From contig CM076848.1 of the NCBI GenBank assembly GCA_039519185.1, forward strand, positions 188,416,628-188,480,627: DNA of 64,000 nucleotides. Direction: 5' to 3'. The DNA is from Astragalus membranaceus (Eukaryota > Streptophyta > Magnoliopsida > Fabales > Fabaceae). This document shows, in pieces, positions 17,887 through 27,655 of the stretch; positions within the stretch are counted from its first letter, which is position 1, and each line of letters starts with the position of its first letter. A program made the translations under genes and the position numbers. Under the pieces are notes generated by a model. It saw nothing but the letters and a program-made list of their open reading frames with translations, made no database searches and was not told the DNA's origin.

Positions 17887-18979
17887 TTAAGGAAGGGACT
17901 TCCAAAGGACAACATACATCAGAATGTACTACACCTAAAGCATGTGTTGCTCTTGGTGGTAATTCTGATGTAAATGGCAGCCTAGCTTGTTTACTTCTCA
18001 TGCATATATCACAAGACTTGTCAATGGCAGCTACTGCAGGGATTCCTATAACCAGATTCTTCGTGTTTAAATGACCTAAACTTTTATAGTTTAGATGACC
18101 ATACCTCTTGTGCCATAAGGCACTGTCTCTGTCTCCATAAGTGGCACTAAAACAGTGTGTCTCAGCTGCCTTGATGCTCACTTTAAATGTCCTGTTCTTC
18201 TCCAAAAAGGATTTTAGAATCAACCTCTTGTTCTTGTCATACAGCAGCAGCATACCATCCTCCATGTTCACTGAATAACCCTTCTCTATGAGCTGACCTA
18301 CACTCATTAGATTGATCTTCATACCAGGCACATACCATACATCTTCGATTACAACAGTTTTACCATCCTTTCTTTCAGCCAAATTATTTCCCATTCCCTC
18401 TGCCTGCAAATATCTATCATCACCAAGCCAAATTCTGGTCCTTTTACTGCCATCAAATTTCACTAGCCACTGCCTGTTTCCAGTCATATGATTGGAGCAG
18501 CCTGTGCCCATGTACCACAGTTCTGATGTCACTGTATCATCAGTTGTAGTCACCATTAACAGCACTGCATTATCGTCTGAATCTCCATGAGCTAGCTTGG
18601 CCTCTTCATCACTTTTCTGAGGCTGCTTTCCTTTGTTATCTGACCAACATTCATCAGCAAAGTGGCCAAACTTATCACAATTATAACATTGGATCTTTCT
18701 CTTATTAAATGTGCCTTTCTTTCTATTGTTTTTACCGGTTTCTCCTGCATTCTGTTTTGAAGATTCAGCATGATCACTTCCTTTCTTATTCTTCTTATCA
18801 AACCACTGCTTCTTTTGGAATTGAAAACTTCCTTTATTCTTATTCCAACCTTTCTTATTAGACTCTGTTTTCTTAGATGTATGAGCCAGAAGTGCTTGTT
18901 CATTTCCTTTCTCAGATCCTCTCTCAACTACACACAATTCATGTGCCTCTAGGTTTCCTTGTAGTTCCTCTACTTTCAT
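17873..18979 (-). pseudogene. copia gag CCHC, protease, GAG-pre-integrase and integrase start (truncated), copy A
   Basis: This 368-residue frame has a basic gag region, a CCHC zinc knuckle CYNCDKFGHFADEC, and an aspartic protease whose active site reads YMGTGCSNHM. The usual Asp-Ser/Thr-Gly is altered to Gly-Thr-Gly here, whereas copy B retains Asp (YMDTGC). The GAG-pre-integrase domain (WHKRYGHLNYKSL, then CDICMRSKQ) and the first integrase residues (VVHSD) follow. It then runs into LTR sequence, so the integrase core, RT and RNase H are absent. The gag N-terminus is in the separate frame at 19252-19530, with breaks between. Protease before integrase marks Ty1/copia. Confidence 0.85.
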
Positions 18980-19059
18980 TGTACTAGTATCCTTAGATTG
19001 TTCAATAGCTACTACAATGAAATCGAACTGAGCAGGTAAGGAACGGAGTACCTTTTCAA

Positions 19060-19530
19060 CAATTACTTGTTATGTAATCGTCTCTCCACAAGTCTTCATC
19101 TGATTCGTAACAGAAATTACTCTTGAGAAGTAGTCAGCCACTTTCTCATCGTCTTCATCTGAAGGTTTTCATACTGTTTCCGCAACGATTGAAGCTTCAC
19201 TTTCTTCACCGTTGCGCCACCACCGTAACACTGAACCAGAGTATCCCACGCTTACTTGGATGTCGTTGATTCTGCAATTTTCTCAAACACTTTTGCATCG
19301 ACGCGCTGATGAATGTAGAAGAGAGCCTTCTGATCTTCCTTCTTCATCTCACAATGCGCGTTTCGTTGCGCTTCAATTGTGTTCGCCGCAAGTGTGTCGT
19401 AACCTCCATTGACAATCTCAAGCACATCTTGAGCGCCAAACAATACACGCATTTGTATTGACCAACGATTCCAGTTCTTGTCGTCGAACATCGGCAAGTG
19501 TGTGTTGAGTCCTCCATTTTCGTTCAACAT
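19060..19530 (-). pseudogene. copia gag N-terminal region (broken), copy A
   Basis: The ATG at 19530 opens a frame with PMFDDKNWNRWSIQMRVLF, the typical start of copia gag. It has the right distance (about 180 bp) from the central LTR. The frame stops at 19252; similarity to copy B (35860-36273) continues leftward through a TGG-to-stop-type change and a further break near 19170. It encodes the nucleocapsid-forming polyprotein N-terminus. Confidence 0.75.
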
Positions 19531-19713
19531 TTCTCTCTGTGTCGCTCAATCTCATTGTCACTCGTGTTTGTCCCAAACCTAGGAATCAGAATGCGTGATT
19601 CCTTTCGATTTCGAAGTTCAATTCGGTGAGAATTGCATATCGAAATCACACACACCTCACAAATCACTCGTGTTTCCCAGATCTCTCAAGAACAAAGCTC
19701 TAGATACCAATTC

Positions 19714-20067
19714 TGTTGGAACAATTGAATGAACTCACTGTAATGTTCATTCTTCTCACTAACAAAATTCTGTTTTCTGTTTTACTCACTCACATACACA
19801 CAGAGAAAGAAAAAAAAGGAACTCAGATTGGAAGAGAGAGTTTTATGTATATTGAAAAATTATATCCCAGTCACTAACTCATTCTTACATCAGCAGCTAT
19901 ATATTGCTTGTTTATTTTTTTTCTGACACATCAGCAAATACAAATCAAGTATTTAAGCTATACTAACTATTATTAATAGACTACTAATTGCCAATTAGCT
20001 AACTTATTTACTAACAATTAGTAACTCAAATAGCTAACTATGAATTGCATCACTCATACTTACAACA
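19714..20067 (-). repeat. Complete copia LTR (354 bp), copy A
   Basis: On the minus strand it reads TGTTGTAAGTATGAG to TTCCAACA, with TG...CA ends and a 5-bp inverted TGTTG/CAACA terminus. The polypurine tract TTGAGGGAGGA lies just upstream (20070-20082). A PBS-like TTGGTATCTAGAGC lies just downstream (about 19696-19709), resembling initiator tRNA-Met PBS with one extra base. It therefore serves as 3' LTR to the RNase H side and 5' LTR to the gag side. Confidence 0.88.
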
Positions 20068-20209
20068 TCCTCCCTCAATTCATAGCATCAACTAAAGTGA
20101 CACCTATGTCAGTTCTCACCTTGATGAACTGATCAGTCTTCAAATTCTTTGTTAAAATATCTGCTAGCTGCTGCTGTGAAGAGTAGTGGCAGACCTCAAT
20201 GATTCCCTT

Positions 20210-20818
20210 CTACACTTTATCCCTCAAGAAATGATACTTGGTCTCAACATGCTTGCTACAACCGTGTAACACATGGTTCTTAGCAAGACTAATTGCTGAT
20301 TTATTGTCAATCAACAATTTCAGTGGCTTCTTCACTTCAAGCTTCAGTTCATCCATTAATGCCCCAAACCAGATTACTTGACAGGCAGTAACAGCCCCTG
20401 CTATATACTCTGCTTCGCAGGATGATAAGGCAACCACTGGTTGCTTCCTTGAACACCATGATATAGGGGCACCATTCCATAGAAACACATATCCAGTAGT
20501 GCTCCTTCTATCCACCTTGTCTCCACACCAATCAGCATCAGAATATCCCACCAAACATTCTCTGTTCTGTTCAGCAACACATGGGAATAACACACCATAT
20601 CTCAGTGTTGCTTTCACATATTTAAGTATTCTGTTTGCAGCATGAAAGTGAGACAGCTTTGGCTTGCTCATAAATCTACTCACTGCACCAACTGAGTAGC
20701 TAATAACTGGTCTTGTGTTGCACAAGTATCTCAATGAGCTTACCAATTGTTTAAACAAGGTAGGATCAACATCCTTACCCTGTTCATCAGCTTCGAGTTT
20801 CGCATTTGATTCTGTTGG
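20210..20818 (-). pseudogene. copia RT end and RNase H (fragment), copy A
   Basis: The frame has the end of RT (LFKQLVSSLRYLCNTRP) and a copia RNase H with YSDADWCGD, SSCEAEYIAG and DNKSA motifs. The C-terminal end after HFLRDKV is lost to a stop (Q-to-stop type difference from copy B, whose frame continues to 36817). On the right it is cut at about 20818, where AT-rich repeat begins. RNase H degrades the RNA strand during reverse transcription; here it is non-functional because the catalytic RT is absent. Confidence 0.85.
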
Positions 20819-22065
20819 TCTAGTGATTGAGTTGATTAAATAGATAGTTGCTAAATAGATAGTTAATGATTAATGTTTTTGATTAAATAGATAGTAGATA
20901 GATTAAGATAAATGAAATGTGGAGAGAGAGAGAGAGAGAGAGAGAATAGAGGGGGGAGATAGAGAGAAAATTGAGAAAGTTAAGAGTGGGAGAGTGGAAG
21001 AAAAATGTGAGTTTTAAATGTGAGATAAAAAAGTTAAGAGATAATTTGAGAAAGTGGGACCCACAAAGATAAAAAGTGAGATAGAATAATTAAAAAAGTG
21101 TGTGAATAAATTATGAATTTCCAATTTTACCCTCAAAATTGCAAAAATTTAAATGGGTAATTTGGTAATTATATCAACCCATTCTTTTCTAAGATGCTAG
21201 TAGGAAACCCGTGCATATGCACGGGTGGTGTCGTGAAAATAAAGACAAATTTAAAGTAGTTAAAAAATGAGTTTCAAATAAAAACTAGATAAATATTAGA
21301 ATCTAAAAATGTGAACGTATCATTTAAAAATAATTTATGCATTTATCTCGTGTTTTTTTTATATATCAGTGTTGTTATTCCGTGTTCTTTTATATATCAG
21401 TGTAGCTATCCCGTGTTTTTATATATATCATTGCAGGTATCCTCGTATTTTTTTATATATATCAGTGCAGTTATCCTGTGTTTTTTATGTATCGGTGCAG
21501 TTATCTCATAGTTTCAATTGATTATTTGAGTTGATTAGTAGATTATAGTAGATAGTAAAAGATAGATAGTAGATTATCAATAAGTAATATTTATCCGGTG
21601 TTTTTTATATATCAGTGACAATTACTTGTCCTTTTTTAGGTATTAGTGACAAATATTTGTCATGTGTGTTTTAAATATTAATCGATTTAAATAGTCATTA
21701 AGCCTTCTTGCTTTTTTAGATAGTAGGTTTATAGTAGTGTTCAAAAATTATAATTATCAATGACAAATATTAATTCCGTGTTTTTTTTATATATTACTGC
21801 AGTTATCCTGTATTCTTTTATATATCATTGCAGTTATCCCGTAGTTTCAATTGATTATTTTAGTTTATTAGTAAATTATAGTAGATAGTAAAAGTTAGAT
21901 AGTAGATTATCAATAAGAAATATTTGTTTTAAAAATTAATTAGTAGTTTAAATAGTCATTAAGTATTCTTGTTTTTTAGATAGTAGGTTTGTAGTAGTAG
22001 TTTTCAAATTTTTTAATTATCAATGACAAATATTAATCTCGTGTTTTTTTATATATCAATGCAGT
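20819..22065. repeat. AT-rich repeat family block, copy A, with 20-bp palindrome
   Basis: It contains a GA microsatellite (20922-20945), purine-rich sequence and a perfect palindrome ACCCGTGCATATGCACGGGT at 21207-21226. Minisatellite arrays of about 30 bp with a TATATATCAGTG core follow (21345-21505, 21780-21850). No coding sequence. It parallels 37562-38856 in copy B. Confidence 0.75.
21207..21226 (-). repeat. Perfect hairpin at the edge of an AT-rich element (copy A)
   Basis: ACCCGTGCATATGCACGGGT is fully self-complementary. On the minus strand it is followed about 6 bases later by CTACTAG. A hairpin a few bases before CTAG is how Helitron 3' ends look, but the next base is not the expected T, so this is only a candidate. 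Confidence 0.5.
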
Positions 22066-23080
22066 CCCTGGTGGAAAAAATACATTTTATAACAGTCTTT
22101 CATATCGGTTAAAAATGACCTGATGTTAAAAGTGACGCGGTGGCAGTTTTGTAATTAAAATTACAATTTTTACATCGGTTGCCACACGAACCGATATAGA
22201 AACAAAATCTTTGCATCTTTCATATCGGTTCCAATCCATAACCGTTATAGAAAAGTCTAATTTGCATTTTTTATATCGGGTCACATATTCACCCGTTATA
22301 GAAAACGCAAACATTTAGGCAATTCATTTGGGCTTACTACTCCAAACATCCATTCGTAACCCTCGCGCTTCCTCTCGCATCGCCGCCGTCTCTTCCTCTC
22401 GCAGCACCGTTTCACACCAGTACTGTCTCTCCCTCTCGTTGCATCTCACCCTCTCGCGCGCTACAAGTTCTGCGTCTCTCCCTCTCGCGCGTTACAAGTT
22501 CTGCGCCTCTCCCTCTCGCTGTGTCTCTCCCTCTCGCTGCGTCGCCACAGCACCACCGCTGCAACTAGGTAAACTCTTCTTTCACCTTTGTGTATTTTAG
22601 GGTTTAACGATTTTGATTTTACAAATTTTGAGTTGCACGATTCTGATTTTAGGGTTCTCTTTGATGTTTGCTGGTTTGTCTAAGAGGATCTATAACCTTT
22701 AACCTCTCGAAAGTACTGTTTCAACTGCTAGATTAACAACAGTGTACTCATGAACAAGATTTTAAATTGGCCATTTCTGCAGGAGTAGTATATAATAACT
22801 CTTCTTGCTCATGTCAATGATACTTTTTAAAACAAATTATTCTAGGAAAATGATAGTTGGTACAAAGAATAAAGAATGATGTGCCAGAAGCAAAAATGAG
22901 TCATTGATACTGCATTTTTATTTCACTGGATTTGGTATTACGAATTGCTAAAATCAAAACATGTTATCTTTCTTCTTTTCCGTACCAAAATCACCCATAC
23001 CAAATTGGATACGATATCAATAAGTTTTCATTTTATACAAAGACCCAAGATGACAAGAGTACAATGCAAAACAGTGGGAA
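22066..23080 (+). mobile_element. CACTA-like element end with captured gene leader, copy A
   Basis: Copy B starts CACTGGTGGAAAAAATAC (38857), a CACTA-type terminus; copy A has CCCTGGTGG by one substitution. The next 250 bp contain three short inverted-repeat units of the form ATCGGTT..AACCGATATAG, like legume CACTA subterminal repeats. From 22340 the sequence becomes CT-rich with repeated TCTCTCCCTCTCG. A GTAAACT donor then lies within AGGTAAACTC, and AGGGTTT-rich intron-like sequence follows, as in a gene's 5' leader and first intron. A matching inverted end is not seen, so the right boundary near 23080 is uncertain. No protein was recognised. Confidence 0.5.
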
Positions 23081-25394
23081 ATATTTGTTTTTTTATATAT
23101 CAGTGCAGTTATCTCGTAGTTTCAATTGATTATTTTGGCTGATTAGTAGATTATAGTTGATAGTAAAAGAGAGATAGTAGATTATCAGTAAGAAATATTT
23201 GTTTTAAATATTAATCAGTAGTTTAAATAGTCATTAAATCTTATTGTTTTTTAGATAGTAGGTATATAGTAGTCTTCAAAAAATTTAATTATCAATGACA
23301 AATATTAATCTTGTGTTTTTTTTATATATCAATGCAGTTATCCCATGTTTTTTATATATCATTGCAATTATCTCGTAGTTTCAATTGATTAGCAGATTAT
23401 AGTAGATAGTAGATTATCAATAAGAGATGATAGTAGATTATTAATAAGAGTGTAAACAGATTTTGGAGAGAAAAATTAAAATTTTAAAGTGATAACTTTT
23501 TTCAAAAAATGTGATAGTTTTTTTTAGCGTGGCTCATTTACATATTTTTATAGTTACTTTTACTAGAGTAGTATCTGTATAAATTTAGAAATTTAGTTAA
23601 AAAAACGAAAGTGAGATGATGAGAGAGAGAATAATTGTTTATAGGAAAATGAAAAGTAAAGTAAAAGAAAAAAGGAAGAAAGAGACTGTAAGAGAAAAGT
23701 GAAAAGGAGGAAAGAGGGTGTAAGAAAAAAAAGGCAGAAAGAGAGGGTAATGACATTTTTACCCTTAAATTAGATGTGTCTTGTTAATAAGAGATCCAAA
23801 TTGGTAATTTTATAGGAGGTTTGTTTGTATAAATAGATAAATAGATTTAAATTTAAATGGGTGATTTGGTACTTATATCAACTCATTCTTTTCTAGGATT
23901 TTCTAGGATAGATAGTTGATGACATTGCTAGTCTATTTGGTATATCAACTATGGATGAATGTGACTCTTTGAAGCGTCGTCGAACTCATCTTTTCTAAAT
24001 AACTGGTCACTTTTTATTTCCTTTATTAATACTATAATTTACATTCTAAATAAGTAAAAATCATTATAATTTTTTTTACTTATTAAAATTTAATATATCA
24101 GAATAAAAACAATATATTTTTTTATATTTGGCCACCTCATAATTAAACTGCTAGCTCCGCCACTGATCTCTTCTCTCTCACACCTACACTCCCTCACATA
24201 CTTTAACTTTTAATTATTTCATTTGTAAAAAAAAAGGAAATTTTAGTCTCTCAAAAAAGAAAAGATTTAATGACTATTTGAACTATTTATAAATATATAA
24301 AAAACACGATAAATATTTGTTATTGAAACAAAAAAAGTATGGGCTAAAAATTTGTCACCTAAAAATATAAAAAATGGACAATAATTGTTATTGATACATA
24401 AAAAATATGGGACAAATATTTTTCTTTGATAAAGATAATTTTTACTGCAAATTATAAACATGACACGTTTGTTCATAATACTCATGGACGGGATTAAAGT
24501 TTTTCATTGACATATAAAAAATACAGGATAAATATTTGTCACTCATAAATAAAAACCAAAAGTTAAATACTTGTCATTGATGCATAAAAAAAACACGGGA
24601 CAAATATTTGTCATTAATAATCAAAATTTACTATATAAATTGTAAATGGGACAAACATGAGCCAAATGTACGTTATGGGAAATAATATAATGATTTTTAT
24701 TGAGTTTGTCGATATATTCTCATAGTCTTCACCGGAAAAACATGTATGAGAGGGCTATAGATCATTTTTTCAATCTAATATTCTACTATAGTATACTCTA
24801 TTTTTTTGACCAAAATATACTCTATTATCTACTATAAATTACTATAACATATTGTTCTACTGTCTTTCTACTAGTTTTTGGTTACAAAAGATAAAAAAAT
24901 CAAAAGGTGGTGAGTTCTCTCCATATAATTTATTTTTTTAGTGAAAATACATTTTCAATTAGTTGTCTAATAATTATATTGTTTAAACTGTATAATTTGA
25001 ATGATATGTGATTAATTTATAAATACAATCTAAAATTTACTAATTGATATAATATTAGAGTTTCGGTTTGAGACTACTTTGTGAAAATCGGACGACGTTA
25101 TATGCACAGTTTAAACCGCGGGAAAACTGAAAAATCACTCACCACGGTATTATATTGAAGACATACTACATATAATTGATAGCACGGTATTATATTTTTT
25201 AATTTTTAAATAAGTAAGCCAATTTTATTACCATGAATTTAATGTTTTATAAATATAAGTATTCCAAAAAATATCTAAAAAAAATTCATCTTAACTCAAA
25301 AACAAAAATAATCATTTAGAAAAAATAAAGGCATCTATCCACGAAGAAAGATAATAACAAAATATAAAAATTAACCTTATTTTTTTTGCTTAGG
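23081..25394. repeat. AT-rich repeat family block, copy A (right part)
   Basis: It contains further TATATATCAGTGCAG minisatellite units (23090-23380) and purine-rich sequence. At 24290-24660 it has the same minisatellite family in inverted orientation (GACAAATATTTGTCA cores). No gene is supported. It parallels 39840-42345 in copy B, but copy A lacks about 130 bp present at about 41930-42075 of copy B. Confidence 0.65.
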
Positions 25395-25411
25395 GTCAAA
25401 TTTTCCACTGA

Positions 25412-25608
25412 CAACCCAAAAGCACTTGGATGAGATGCTAGGGGTCTCTTCCAGCATAACCAAGGTCCTAAGTTCGAATCTAGCCTTGGGCATGCAACGA
25501 TGTTAAATCTCTTGAGGGAGAGATTTGCCGCCCATTGTGGTCCTACCCGACTCGAGGGATTAGTCTCTATAGTTGTGTGCAGAGGATGCCCGGTTTATAC
25601 CAAAAAAA
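25412..25608 (+). mobile_element. SINE-like tRNA-derived repeat, copy A
   Basis: Unit CACTTGGATGAGATGCTAGG is followed by a B-box-like AAGTTCGAATC about 50 bp later, then a body with CTTGAGGGAGAG and CCGCCCATTG and a short A-run near 25601. This is the layout of a tRNA-related plant SINE. It abuts a second SINE-like unit in opposite orientation. The near-identical pair is in copy B. Confidence 0.6.
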
Positions 25609-25712
25609 TTACATTGACCAACACTGAGTTTGTCCACTACAGGAATTGAATCCGGGAGCATCGGGTCGACCCCCCGTGTCTCAGGGTAGATAAAGTCACT
25701 GGGCCAATGGTG
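25601..25712 (-). mobile_element. Second SINE-like repeat, opposite orientation, copy A
   Basis: On the minus strand TGGCCCAGTGAC fits a pol III A box and GGATTCAATTCC a B box, about 45 bp apart with GGTCGACCC between, and the unit ends in a T-run. The same family is at 42555-42664 (A box TGGCCTAGTGGC) and on the plus strand at 51338-51480. Confidence 0.65.
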
Positions 25713-25896
25713 ATAAAAATTAGGTACATCCTGGAATCTTCCTGCCAACATCAAACTCTCCAAAGCATATGCATACTATTTTGAAGATCCAGCTCTCTAT
25801 AGGAGTATTGCGGGTTTCAATATGTGACCATCACAATAACAGAACTAGGCTATGTAGTAATTAAAGTGTGTCAATTCATGTTCTAGCCACTTGTCT

Positions 25897-27590
25897 CTCC
25901 CCTAAAAACATCAACTTGAATATAAAAGCGTTCATGGGTTTATACTATGTGTGCATGTCCTTGCATCCCGATTGAAATAGCGTTCCTGGGTTAATCCAAT
26001 TGAAAAACGAATTCTCATTTTATTTTGGGGATAAAATGGGGGAATAGCGTTCCTATTTGTAATGAATTTCTGGATTAGTTTCTTGTTTGAAGATGATGTT
26101 AATCTCAATTTGAATTTTTTTTAAATAAAAAATTAATTAAAAAAATATAGATAAGTTGTCACGTTAAATACCTATGTGGCACATAATCACTTAAATGCTT
26201 GGAAGCTCCGTACTCTAAAATACACCAAGTATCTATATTTGACACGTATCTGATATCGACACGTGTCTGATATGTTGTGATACGTACTTATGGAGTATCT
26301 TGAAATTTTCATTTATTTTTTTAAAAGAAAAATGTCTGATACGTGGCCGATGCTCAGGGGATACGGCTGGCTTATTCGAATATGCCCATGATACGTCAGA
26401 CTTATACAGATACGCACAAAGTCCTTAAATAATAGTGCAATGCATGAAACTGCAGAGAACAGCTTTAATGGAGTGGATTACATTCCCTTTATTAGTTTGG
26501 TTGGAGTATATAAGAGAGCTATTAAGCAATTACAAAAGTTCAATTTAGTCGTTGATATTTATAAAATATTAATTTAGTCTCAAAGTGTTTTAATTTAGTC
26601 TCCTTTTGCAAAAATAAAGAAATTAAATTGATATAACTTACAAAAGTCATGAACTAAATTGATATATTATTAATGTCGGAACTAAGTTTGACTTTTGTGA
26701 AATTTCAAAGAACAAATTAACTAATAACTCTATATAGAAGGAACTTCCCTTTTTTTTTCGTAGAAAAAGATTACGAACTTGCTTGTTTTACATTGTTATA
26801 AAATTGATTCATTTGAGAATAATTCATTATCAAAAAATTAATCTTAGAAATCGAGTTATGTTAATTTTAAAACTTGAGTCTAATTAGCAGCATAATTAAG
26901 TTTTTTATTTTGTTTTTCTTGTAATATGCTTACAGGAAATTTCTATAAACAAATAAAAAAATTAAAATTAATCATTGATCCAACCAAATCTAAACAAGCA
27001 TCAAATATTATAAAAATGTCATAAAGTTATGATCCAAATGTAATATAATCCAAACCAAAATGTCATAAAAATCTAAAAAATATAAAACAAATCCTAAAAC
27101 TGACATAGCCACTATTCCTTATAATAATAATAATTCCCTAACTTTAGTACCGTGATAAATAGCTTTCATATCATTAACAAGTCAACAAATGGGTGGCTTC
27201 TATGGTCCACAAAGCCATCGATCTGTATACCACACACAAACAGGTAGGCCCGGACAACGGGCGGGTACAGGCGGATTCGGGCCCAAAACAACTCATCCGG
27301 CCTAACCCGCAGTTGACATTATCAGGCCTAAATCCGCCCATTACTTGACTCGGTTTGGGCGGGTTTCGGTTTTCAGTTTTAATGGGTGGGTCAGTTGGGT
27401 AGAATCGGGTTGGAGCCATGGGAGATCTGGAAAGGAAGAAAAATATGGTCGATGAAAATGGTTGATGAAGATGAAGTCCCAAAATAGCATAGAAATAATA
27501 ACTTTCGGATGAAGAGGTGTGTTGAAGATGCTAGTATGAACAAGAAGAAGTTGGAACTTAGTTACAAAAGAATAAAGAATGGTGAGTGTT
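25897..27590. other. Intergenic sequence between the duplicated block and the LINE tail
   Basis: I see no gene. It is AT-rich (25900-27180) followed by a GC-rich patch with repeated GGCGGGT and CGGGCC motifs (27240-27425), like the ends of non-autonomous hAT elements. No defined inverted ends could be paired. Confidence 0.55.
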
Positions 27591-27655
27591 TTTTTTAGAT
27601 AAGCAAAAATTCATTAAGGGAGCACTAGGGGTGCTCGAACCTAAACAATACAAAA

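Larger units (their letters stand above)
17727..20818 (-). mobile_element. Rearranged Ty1/copia element, copy A
   Basis: Reading the minus strand gives an end of RT and RNase H (20818-20210), a polypurine tract, a complete 354-bp LTR (20067-19714), a PBS-like site, gag, protease, GAG-pre-integrase and the start of integrase (19530-17873), then a partial LTR (17886-17727). A normal copia element would be LTR-gag-PR-INT-RT-RH-LTR. Here the halves are permuted around one central LTR. The same structure appears in copy B, so it arose before the segmental duplication. Likely origins are unequal recombination between tandem elements or deletions in a tandem array. Confidence 0.85.
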
